Assembly (NCBI RefSeq): GCF_022539505.1
Contig: NC_061512.1
Coordinates: 250,744,510-250,808,509, forward strand
From: Lolium rigidum
Lineage: Eukaryota > Streptophyta > Magnoliopsida > Poales > Poaceae
Reading direction: 5' to 3'
DNA: 64,000 nt
A model generated the notes under the pieces. It was not told the DNA's origin. It ran no database searches and worked only from the letters and a program-made list of their open reading frames with translations. A program made the translations under genes and the position numbers. How positions within the stretch are numbered: position 1 is the stretch's first letter; every line of letters starts with the position of its first letter. Positions 53,736 through 64,000 of this stretch are shown in pieces.

Positions 53736-56700
53736 TCAGGCGGCCTCTGATCCATTCGGCGGACGCTTCAGCACGCCGGCGTGCGTGAGCAGAGCCCACA
53801 GGTGCGTGATGAATTCCCCTCCTCTTGCCAGGGCCTCCAGGTGCGCCCGGGCCTGGCCATCGTCACACGGTGCAACGTAGAGCATCATCTCTGCCCAGAA
53901 ATCTGAGAGCACTTTCCACCGCAGTGCCTTGTCTTGGATCTCCATCAGCTGCCTGGCAAGCCGAGCGCCCTGAGCGACGGGGTGGTTGTCATTTATGCTG
54001 GTGCTCAGAAGTATCTTGCACTTATCCTTCATCTTCTTGGTGCCTTTGAGTGGTGCGAAACTACGTGCATCTTCGATGGATTGATCGAGAATGGATTCCG
54101 AGTCATAGCTGTGACCCGGCAGGAGGTCTGGCGAGAAAGCGACGAGGTATGCACAGTACTGTGACAAGCTGGAGGCTACCGCACTGCTATCTTGGACGGA
54201 GGGCGCAGCTGTGCCGACGGCACTGCTATCTTCGGCGGCAATCTGCTTGGCACCTTTGGTCGGCTCGGCATCAAGCTGGTTCTTGCAAATGGTTGTAGCG
54301 ACGTGCCACACCAGTATAGAATGGATGAGCGTCTCGTCACTAGCAGCACACGCCCAGGAGAGCAGCTCGTGGACGCCATTATCCTCCAGTGACCTTGCTC
54401 CGTTTGCCAGCTGACCTTTGCTTCTGATGAGGGAATCAATGACTGCTCTCTTCACTTGTGTTGACAGCTTGACAAGATCCCCTCTCTTGCGTCCCTTCTT
54501 GGCCTTGTCAACCAGGAATAGTGTAATAACATGACAACAATTGCTTCTGTAACGGGTGCTGTTGTACTTCTCGAGGAGAGAGTACTGCCCGAGCTTGCTT
54601 TCCCATGGCCGGAGTGCCTTCAATCTCAGCACAAGGCCGATGACCATACGAGAGAAACAAGTACACCCACTTCTTTGCAAATAATGCCTGGTGACGTATC
54701 CCCGGATCAGCGCCACCTTAAACCAATCTGAGGCCATGTGTAGGTACAACTGGAATGCCTCCAAGAATGTGACAACAGCCATCAAACACAGGGTGGCGGT
54801 CAAAGGGATGTCTTCACCTTGTTTGATCTTGTGTTTCTCAGAGAGCTCATAGGTGAGCCATGAGCAGAAGGTAACCATGGCCACCGGAAGAGCGAGCGCA
54901 AAGTGGCGGATCTTTTGGTAGAGGAAAGGATACCTGGTGTAGTACAAGTCATACACAAAACCAAGCTCTACCTCGATGACCCTGAACGCCCGCTCATACT
55001 TGTTGTCCCCAGCAAGCAGACCCTGGAACACAAAGTCATTGGTTTTCTGACGGTTAGCCTTCACCTCAGCTAGCTCGAAGCCCGCGAACCTTCGGTTGAG
55101 CATCTTGGATAGAGCCATGGAGAGGCAGATGTCCTTGAGCCGCATACCTCTCTTGGACTCGGAGGATAACAGGCTCCCCTCGCAATCATAGATCTGCTCC
55201 ACGGTGGTGATCTCCTTGTCGTCCCTTGACCCATCCACGGCTTCCTTGCCATGTTTTCTCAGACTAGGCTCGCCGGCGACAACATACCTATACCCTTTCA
55301 TGGTCACGGCCGAAGAAAGCTGCCGCTTATCCTCACCCTTCATGTAGTCCGAGATTGGCTTCACATTCTTGGAGAGTAGGTTGGACTTGCTTGCATCCCT
55401 CATGGACTTGATCCGCACGCATGACTGGAGGATATTGACACATAAGATTCCCCAGAGCGGCTTCTGGTATTCACTCACTTCCCCACCATAGACGGCGACA
55501 ATAAGCACCACCAGTGCTCCCTTGAAGAGGTGTCTCACGTGGAAGCTCTTCCAGTTGTCGACATCATCGAGTTTGCACGCCATGAGGTTGTCGGTGCCGC
55601 CGAGGAGCATGAGCAGGCACACTGCCCACACAGCAAACTCGGTGAAGTAGTCCTCTGAGTCTTGCATGAGCCCGAGGCTGTAGCTCACCAGTAAGTACGA
55701 GAGCGTGTAAGCTCCCAATACGACAGCGTGGAGGGCCTTGTTGCTCGACCTCCACTAGTAGAAAACCCCTTAGGCATCGGCTCCAAGGGCGCTTTAGCAC
55801 GGTTTTGGAACCGGTACTAATTATCCGGTACTAAAAGCCTCCCACCTTTAGTACCGGTTCCTTACGAACCGGTACTAAAGGTGCCCGCGGGGCTGGAGAT
55901 TTTTTTTTTAATTTTTTTTTTCAAAAAAGGCTATTTCGTTTAATTTTTTTTATCCATTTTTTTTCTAATTATTTTTCACTCCCTTTTTTTCACAATTTCT
56001 AATATTTCCGTTAGTCTCTAACTACACTTAATCTCTAGTCAATTACTTACCCTTGGTCAAACTTCCCGGTCGGTCACCCATCCTCACACTACTCCAACAC
56101 TAGCACGCTTAACTTCCGAGTTCCTTTCGTCCCACTTCCAAGTGCTTCGCGCGCATGTTGTTGATAGTACTATCATATCAATCCTATTAACATGTCGGTC
56201 AATGTCACACTTCTTTATTATTTGTATTGCAAATAATTTTTTTAATAAACAAAAGTAATGATGTAATAATAATGTTGAATAAATAAATAAAATTAACTTT
56301 TTAATTTGTATTATTTTTATTTATTTTTTAAATTTTTAATATTTTTTTTGCCAAACCTTAAACCTGAAAATTTGAAAATCTTATAATTTGCTAAAAGTAA
56401 TAGTAATATTCTGGGATTCAAAAAATCTTATAATTATTAATTTTAATTTTTAAAAAATAAAGAAAATATAAAATTCTAAATTTTTGGGAAAAAACTAAAA
56501 TCATCCTGCTTTCATATTTTCATTTGGAATTTTGAGAATCTGAAATAACATGCATTAACAATGATATACCACATATTTACCCCTAGAAAAAACTAAAACT
56601 TTTTCCCAGGATTTTTTTGATATATTATACGTTTTTTTCCGACGTCGTATGCAAAAGTTAATGCGGTTTTACCATTTTTCAAAACTTTTTTTGCAAAAAA

Positions 56701-57254
56701 AGTCAAAATTCGAATTTCTTAATTTCACCGAATAGTAGATTGCATAACATATGAGAATCTGAAAACATTTTATTTTTTTGAATTTTCTATCATTTTCATT
56801 TGTATTTTACAGAGCAAAAAAAGGCGTGGGAAGCCGAAAAACCTTTAGTACCGGTTCGTGTCACGAACCGGTACTAAAGGTCTACCCTTTAGTACCGGTT
56901 CGTGTCACAAACCGGTACTAAAGGTTTTTCGGCTGACACTAACCCTTTAGTACCGGTTCGTGTCACGAACCGGTACTAAAGGTCCATACGAACCGGTACT
57001 AAAGGTTTGGGCAATACAACCGGTACTAATGCCCCCTTTAGTACCGGTTCGTAAGGGATCCGGTATATATGGCTTAGATGGATGAGAGGTTTTCTACTAG
57101 TGCTCCGGCGTAAGGAACCCAGCACATGCAGGAGGAACATGGCGAGCACGCCCGCAGAGATGAGCACTGTTATGTACACTAGCTGGCCAAGGGGATGTCG
57201 GCGGTGAGAGGGGGAGGTACCGGGGCCCAACGCTACATCGTCGGCGGCATCCAT
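53736..57254 (-). pseudogene. DUF4220/DUF594 membrane protein, copy 2, split by a CACTA element
   Basis: The N-terminal part begins at 57254 (MDAADDVALG) and runs to 57103; the rest runs from 55749 to the stop at 53736. Leaving out 55750-57102 (element plus one CTC) gives 2166 bp, exactly 721 codons and a stop, with no other frame damage. DUF4220 covers the membrane part (YTLSYLLVSYSLG, VWAVCLLMLLGGTDNLMA, ALPVAMVTFCSWLTYELS). DUF594 closes the protein (AYLVAFSPDLLPGHSYDSES, FWAEMMLYVAPCDDGQARAH, GGEFITHLWALLTHAGVLKR). With the insertion the first frame ends after 92 codons inside the transposon, while an internal ATG at 55718 still opens 660 codons. The gene is convergent with GET3, with 523 bp between stops. 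Function is unknown. Confidence 0.9.
55753..57102. mobile_element. Non-autonomous CACTA (En/Spm) element
   Basis: 1350 bp with ends CACTAGTAGAAAACC in inverted orientation and the 3-bp duplication CTC (55750-55752 and 57103-57105). Subterminal copies of TTTAGTACCGGTTCGT and its complement cluster within 110 bp of the left end and 260 bp of the right end, as in CACTA transposase-binding regions. The AT-rich interior has no coding capacity. Confidence 0.95.
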
Positions 57255-57368
57255 GGTATTTTCAGTTTTTCACTCTCTGCTCCTAGTAGGCTCTAGAGCT
57301 TCCTTCCCACCTTAGTTGGTTATTATTCCTATCTGGCTATGTGTTGCCTTCTGCATTACCCTTGCTAC

Positions 57369-57376
57369 GCCTTTTA
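57369..57376 (-). promoter_or_regulatory. TATA box of DUF4220 copy 2
   Basis: The minus strand reads GCTATAAAAG about 115 bp upstream of the ATG at 57254. Confidence 0.5.
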
Positions 57377-58344
57377 TAGCTAAGCCAAGCCAACAGGCCA
57401 GGCGGGCCTAGTGGCATCGTTAAAACAAAACAAAAAAGTGCCCAAGTGGCTGCTGCTCGGCTGTACTAGGTAGCTACACCTTCCATTGACACTGAACAGC
57501 CGTCCTGTACGTTCGTTGGTCAAGGAACGTTATAACCGAACCGATGCTTTCATAGCCAATGAGCATCCGTAAGATTCACAAACATTGCTTTTTTTTCTTC
57601 TAGAATACAGCTTTGCAACAGATGGCGTGCTTGATTAAGAGAGGATTTTTTTGTAGACCGTTTACTTTACCGCCTCAGACTACAACCCGGGTCATGAAAA
57701 ACAAACTAATGCCAACCTGACATGATGTTAAGAAAGATTCCCAACTAACAGGAGAATGACATTCAAGTCTTAGAAAAAAAAAACCTGTATTCACTACAGG
57801 AATGGTCGGAGACGCCGACGGCCAAACCCTACGCCGAGGGCGTTTTATCGGGGCCGTCGGCGTATGGCCTCGCCGGGGCAGCGCCGGAAGCCGACCGTCG
57901 GCGTCAAGATACCGTCGGCGTACAGGCTCCTACGCCGAGGGCCGCCGTCGGCGTCTACCAGCCCCTCGGCATAGGCGATAACATGGTGCCTGTTCCGAGC
58001 GGCGACATGACGGCCCTCTCACGGCGTCTCACGGACGCCGAGGGCTACCCTCGGCATAGGGCCTGGCCCCCCTATGCCGACGGCCACCCTCGGCATATAG
58101 AACCTTTTTTATTTTTTTTTCTTTTTTCTCTCTCTCATATTACTTTATATTATGTTTCTATTATTTATTTACTAGTATGAATTATGTAAAAAAAGGTTCT
58201 ATTTTTTAAGAATTCGACGATGCATTGCATATATGTAGGTCCCACGGGTGACGCTCTTCGCAGACGGGTCAACCGGAGCCACTAGGCCGAACTTCTGCTA
58301 TCTATGTACATATGTCCTTAAACATTTAGGAAAATTCCATTGCT

Positions 58345-58495
58345 AACCCTAACTCCAACCCTAACCCTAACCGAGGCCATTCCCGCCCTAGGGTTTCCCG
58401 CTTCTGCGGGCCAACTTTCTATTTTGCGAACATTTTGGTAACCCTTAACCTCACCCGGATGCTATCCCTAACCCTAACCCTAGGGGTAGATCTGC
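58345..58495 (+). repeat. CCCTAAC-type short repeats
   Basis: Short runs of CCTAACCCTAAC at about 58345-58375 and 58465-58485 resemble telomere repeats, but plant telomeres are CCCTAAA. They belong to the CACTA internal sequence. Confidence 0.6.
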
Positions 58496-58500
58496 GGGGT

Positions 58501-61500
58501 CACCGCCCTAGGGTTTGGCTAACCTTGCATGTACCCGGCGTTGACGATTTCCGCATACATGGGCTAGCACTTGGTAAAATACAGGATCTGTATGTGGAAA
58601 CTCGCGCCACAGCTCAAACGGAGTCTATTTTATGGTAAAGTATGCCCAACTTATGGTTTCCATGTACATATGTCCTAAACAAACCAAAGCAAGTAAAAAA
58701 GTCCATTTGTAAACCCTAGCACGGAGAAAGCTATAGGGGTAGATCTGCGGGATCCTCGCCCTAGGGTTTTCCAAGATACGTGACCATCGGAGCGTCGGAA
58801 TCCCCGGAAAACTTGCATATGCCCATAACATATGTGTAAAATTGTGATGTAAGGATTGGCTAACCTTGCATGTACCCGGCGTTGACGATTTCCGCATGCA
58901 TGGGCTAGCACTTGGTAAAATCCGGGATCCGTATGTGGAAACTCCCGCCACGGCTCAAACGGAGCCTATTTTATGGTAAAGTATGCCCAACTTATGGTTT
59001 CCATGTACATATGTCCTAAACAAACCAAAGCAAGTAAAAAAGTCCATTTGTAAACCCTAGCACGGAGAAAGCTATAGGGGTAGATCTGCGGGATCCCCGC
59101 TCTAGGGTTTTCCAAGATACAGACCATCGGAGCGTCGGAATCCCTGGAAAACTTGCATATGCCCATAACATATGTGTAAAATTGTGATGTAAGGATTGGC
59201 TAACCTTGCATGTACCCGGCGTTGACGATTTCCGCATGCATGGGCTAGCACTTGGTAAAATCCAGGATCTGTATGTGGAAACTCCCGCCACGGCTCAAAC
59301 GGAGCCTATTTTATGGTAAAGTATGCCCAACCTATGGTTTCCATGTACATATGTCCTAAATAAAGCAAAATAAATAAAAAAGTCCACTGGTAAACCCTCG
59401 CACGGAGAAAGCTATAGGGGTAGATGTGTGGGGTCCCCGCCCTAGGGTTTTCCAAGTTACAAACCACCGGAGCGTCAGAATCGCTGGAAAACTTGTGTGT
59501 GCCCACATGGCATGCACAAAAGTGAATTGAGATGGTTTTATATCCAAGGATACCCCCCAAGGTGTGTCCGGCTTCTCGGACAGGGGGTTCCTACACTTAG
59601 GCAGATCTCGGATGTATAGGGGGGAACTGCCTCGTACGTGAACCGGAGAGAAACTTGAGATCATATGGGATGATCCTTGTTTTACCATGTACCTATGACC
59701 TAACCAAGCTCAAATGGAGGCATATGCCCACCGGGGGACCCCCGATGGGATGCAGTCAAAGGGGTATCTCCAACCAGATACGCCTTTTGGTCAACAGAAC
59801 TAGGGTTTCGTCGGAAATCTAGCATCGGATCTAGGGAATGTCCCCAGAACTTGTGTGTGTCCACATGGAATGCACAAAAGTGATTTGAGATGGTTTTATA
59901 TCCAAGGCTACCCCCCCCAGGTGTGTCCGGCTTCTCGGACAGGGGGTTCCTACACTTAGGCGGATTCCGCATGTATAGGGGGACTCCCTCGTACGTGAAC
60001 CGGAGAGAAACTTGATATCATATGGGATGATTTTTGTTTCCACATGTACCTATGACCTAACCAAGCTCAAATGGAGGCATATGCCCACCGGGGACCCCGA
60101 TGGGATGCGATCAAAGGGGTAGACCGCGCGGTCAACGTAACTAGGGTTTCATCGGAAATCGAGCATCGGATCTAGGGAATGGCCCCAAAACTTGTGTGTG
60201 TCCACATGTAATGCACAAAAGTGATTTGAGATGGTTTTATATCCAAGGCTACCCCCCAGTGTGTGTCCGGCTTCTCGGACAGTAGGGGTCCTACACTTGG
60301 CGCAGTCTCGCATGTATAGGGGGAACTCCTCGAGGTGAACCGGAGAGAAACTTGAGATCATATGGGATGATCCTTGTTTCCAAATGTACCTATGACCTAA
60401 CCAAGCTCAAATGGAGGCATATGCCCACCGGGGACCCCCGATGGGATGCGAGTCAAAGGGGTAGACCGCGCGGTCAACGAACTAGGGTTTCTTCGGAAAT
60501 CGAGCATCGGATCTAGGGAAGGGCCCCAAAACTTGTGTGTGTCCACATGGAATGCACAAAAGTGATTTGAGATGGTTCTATATCCAAGGCTACTCCCGTG
60601 TGTGTCCGGCTTCTCGGACAGGGGGTTACTACACTTAGGCGGATCTCGCATGTATAGGGGGAACTCCTCGGAGTTGAACCGGAGAGAAACTTGAGATCAT
60701 ATGGGATGATTTTTGTTTCCACATGTACCTATGACCTAACCAAGCTCAAATGGAGGCATATGCCCACCTGGGACCCCCGATGGGATGCGAGTCAAAGGGG
60801 TAGACCGCGCGGTCACACGTAACTAGGGTTTCGTCGGAAATCGAGCATCGGATCAAGGGAATGGCCCCAGAACTTGTGTGTGTCCACATGGAATGCAAAA
60901 AAGTGATTTTAGATGGTTTTATATCCAAGGCTACCCCCGGTGTGTCCGGCTTCTCGGACAGGGGTTACTACACTTAGGCAGATTCTGCATGTATAGGGGG
61001 GAACTCCCTCGGAGTTGAACCGGAGAGAAACTTGAGATCATATGGGATGATCCTTGTTTTACCATGTACCTATGACCTAACCAAGCTCAAATGGAGGCAT
61101 ATGCCCACCGGGGACCCCGATGGGATGCAGATCAAAGGGGTAGACCGCGCGGTCAACGTAACTAGGGTTTCATCGGAAATCGAGCATCCGATCAAGGGAA
61201 TGGCCCCAAAACTTGTGTGTGTCCACATGGAATGCACAAAAGTGATTTGAGATGGTTTTATATCCAAGGCTACCTCCCAGGTGTGTCCGGCTTCTCGGAC
61301 AGGGGTTACTACACTTAGGCAGTTCCGCATGTATAGGGGAACTCCTCGTACGTGAACCGGAGAGAAACTTGATATCATATGGGATGATTTTTGTTTCCAC
61401 ATGTACCTATGACCTAACCAAGCTCAAATGGAGGCATATGCCCACCGGGGACCCCGATGGGATGCAGTCAAAGGGGTAGACCGCGCGGTCAACAGAACTA

Positions 61501-63225
61501 GGGTTTCGTCGGAAATCTAGCATCGGATCTAGGGAATGTCCCCAGAACTTGTGTGTGTCCACATGGAATGCACAAAAGTAATTTGAGATGGTTTTATATC
61601 CAAGGCTACCCCCCATGTGTGTCCGGCTTCTCGGACAGGGGGTTCCTACACTTAGGCAGATTCTGCATGTATAGGGGGACTCCTCGTACGTGAACCGGAG
61701 AGAAACTTGATATCATATGGGATGATTTTTGTTTCCACATGTACCTATGACCTAACCAAGCTCAAATGGAGGCATATGCCCACCGGGGACCCCGATGGGA
61801 TGCGATCAAAGGGGTAGACCGCGCGGTCAACGTAACTAGGGTTTCATCGGAAATCGAGCATCGGATCTAGGGAATGGCCCCAAAACTTGTGTGTGTCCAC
61901 ATGTAATGCACAAAAGTGATTTGAGATGGTTTTATATCCAAGGCTACCCCCCCAGGTGTGTCCGGCTTCTCGGACAGGGGGTCCTACACTTAGACAGATT
62001 CTGCATGTATAGGGGGGAACTCCCTCGGAGGTGAACCGGAGAGAAACTTGAGATCATATGGGATGATCCTTGTTTCCAAATGTACCTATGACCTAACCAA
62101 GCTCAAATGGAGGCATATGCCCACCGGGGGACCCCGATGGGATGCGAGTCAAAGGGGTAGACCGCGCGGTCAACGTAACTAGGGTTTCTTCGGAAATCGA
62201 GCATCGGATCTAGGGAAGGGCCCCAAAACTTGTGTGTGTCCACATGGAATGCACAAAAGTGATTTGAGATGGTTCTATATCCAAGGCTACCCCCGGGTGT
62301 GTCCGGCTTCTCGGACAGGGGGTTACTACACTTAGGCAGATTTTGCATGTATAGGGGGGAACTCCCTCGGAGTTGAACCGGAGAGAAACTTGAGATCATA
62401 TGGGATGATTTTTGTTTCCACATGTACCTATGACCTAACCAAGCTCAAATGGAGGCATATGCCCACCGGGGACCCCCGATGGGATGCGAGTCAAAGGGGT
62501 AGACCGCGCGGTCAACGTAACTAGGGTTTCGTCGTGAAATCGAGCGTCGGATCTAGGGAATGGCCCCGGAACTTGTGTGTGTCCACATGGAATGCACAAA
62601 AGTGATTTGAGATGGTTTTATATCCAAGGCTACCCCCCAGTGTGTCCGGCTTCTGGACAGGGGGTTCCTACACTTGGGCGGTTCGCATGTATAGGGGGAA
62701 CTCCCTCGTACGTGAACCGGAGAGAAACTTGATATCATATGGGATGATTTTTGTTTCCACATGTACCTATGACCTAACCAAGCTCAAATGGAGGCATATG
62801 CCCACCGGGGACCCCCGATGGGATGCGATCAAAGGGGTAGACCGCGCGGTCAACGTAACTAGGGTTTCGTCGGAAATCTAGCATCGGATCTAGGGAATGG
62901 CCCCGGAACTTGTGTGTGTCCACATGGAATGCACAAAAGTGATTTGAGATGGTTTTATATCCAAGGCTACCCCCGGTGTGTCCTGGCTTCTCGGACAGGG
63001 GTTCCTACACTTGGGCGGATTCCGCATGTATAGGGGGAACTCCCTCGTACGTGAACCGGAGAGAAACTTGATATCATATGGGATGATTTTTGTTTCCACA
63101 TGTACCTATGACCTAACCAAGCTCAAATGGAGGCATATGCCCACCGGGGACCCCCGATGGGATGCAGTCAAAGGGGTAGACCGCGCGGTCAACAGAACTA
63201 GGGTTTTTTCTACTGGAGGGAATAT
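58501..63225. repeat. 341-bp tandem array in two subfamilies
   Basis: Subfamily 1 has its anchor GTACCCGGCGTTGACG at 58531, 58872 and 59212. Subfamily 2 has its anchor CACAAAAGTGATTT at 59520, 59879, 60220, 60561, 60902, 61241, 61577, 61915, 62258, 62601 and 62938. Both have a period near 341 bp and share words such as GGGGTAGA(T/C), CTAGGGTTT, GTGTGTCC-like blocks and CATGTAC, with the transition inside one unit near 59300-59640. The last unit is broken at about 63205. Confidence 0.93.
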
Positions 63226-64000
63226 TGATGTAAGATAGGGTAATTATTGATACTACATGTTCCGATGACCTAACACAATACAAAGGAAGAGAAAAGTCCA
63301 TGGGTCACTCGTCATCGGAGGTTGGTCAAAGGGGTAGATCTGCGGGGCTACCGGATTAGGGTTTCGTCTACGGGACAAAATATTAAGTTAAGATGCTAAT
63401 TTTTTTATGCGCATAGCTTGGGAATGTAGAAGATTAAAACAGATTTATATGGACCTGTATTAATATATTTTATAATATAATTGACATGGAAGCAAATTTG
63501 GTGCACATGAGCACCAAGTGTTCTCAGTTTTTAAAAATATTTAAAAACTGTATTTATGCATTTCAAAAAATCATCACATTTATTCCATGAATACATACAC
63601 ATGTTCTGAATATTCATGGAAATTTTTGATAGAAATTACATTGTATTTTGAGCTACAGGAAAAAAACAAATTTATGGCTACGTATAGAGATATATATTTG
63701 TCACAAATTTGTCTTTTTCGTATAGCTTAAAATATAACATATTTTTCTCCAAATTTTTTACCGTACCTTCAGAATGTGTATATGTATGTGGGTATTTAAT
63801 TTAATATTTTTTAAAATCCAAAAAATATGATTTTTAGACATTTTTGGAATTGACATGAAGATTTAAAAAAATTTGAAAAAAAATGGCTATGCCGAGGGCT
63901 GCCGTCGGCATATGCCTGCCCTCGGCATAGCTAGGGTTTGGCCGGGCCGGGTCGGGTCGTTGGTCGAGCCGGACCGCCCGCGCGCACAGACACACACGCC

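Larger units (their letters stand above)
57792..64000. mobile_element. Large CACTA element, right end outside window
   Basis: It starts CACTACAGGAATGGTCGG, a Triticeae CACTA end, preceded by ATT as the probable duplication. Subterminal GCCGAGGGC / GCCGTCGGC words fill 57810-58100 and reappear inverted at 63890-63945, so the other end should lie just beyond the window. No transposase is seen; the middle is a 341-bp tandem array. AT-rich sequence at 63230-63880 has no gene. Confidence 0.8.

Noticed and set aside
58345..58495. Interstitial telomere
   Set aside because: The repeats are CCCTAAC and short, not CCCTAAA, and form part of the CACTA internal sequence.

Overview
This is plant nuclear DNA, almost certainly from a Triticeae grass (wheat, Aegilops, barley or rye group). 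The signs are intron-containing eukaryotic genes, the DUF4220/DUF594 gene family expanded in grasses, Stowaway and Tourist MITEs, two CACTA transposons with Triticeae-type ends, a Ty1/copia element and a LINE. There is no prokaryotic gene organisation. A run of 100 N at 38019-38118 is a scaffold gap of unknown true size.

The host backbone is simple. A DUF4220-family gene runs off the left edge (1-1390, minus). A GET3/ASNA1-type ATPase gene follows (3478-53212, plus, seven exons, 352 codons). A second DUF4220/DUF594 gene (53736-57254, minus) converges on it and is split by a 1350-bp CACTA-type element with a perfect CTC target duplication. The right end (57792 to the edge) is the start of a larger CACTA element filled with a 341-bp tandem array.

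GET3 intron 1 spans 47 kb (3721-50727). It holds three independent insertions: a 40.8-kb element at 3749-44553, a 361-bp Tourist MITE at 44677-45037 and a 4.86-kb copia element at 45106-49967. Without them and their target duplications the intron would be about 963 bp.

The 40.8-kb element is the main discovery. Its ends read CAGGGCCGGCTCT in inverted orientation, the 8-bp duplication ACTTTTCT flanks both ends, and long diverged inverted repeats (437 and 591 bp) lie inside. Ends and duplication are hAT-like. It carries several gene-like modules: a B3-like protein, a basic coiled-coil protein, an AT-hook/B3 protein, a DUF295 protein, a WRN/RNase D-like 3'-5' exonuclease, two Ulp1/C48-type cysteine protease genes (one with the catalytic Cys replaced by Tyr), a second partial B3 copy and a FAR1/MULE-type transposase. 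Five large arrays of roughly 120-133 bp (or 253 bp dimeric) repeats rich in GTAC and GAGTAC separate the modules. A LINE with internal deletion (21435-24364) has inserted into it.

Most cargo ORFs carry frameshifts. Near-identical repeats differ at the same A/G/AG positions both in this element and in the unrelated right-hand CACTA array, so part of this may be consensus error rather than decay. Exon models inside the element are approximate.
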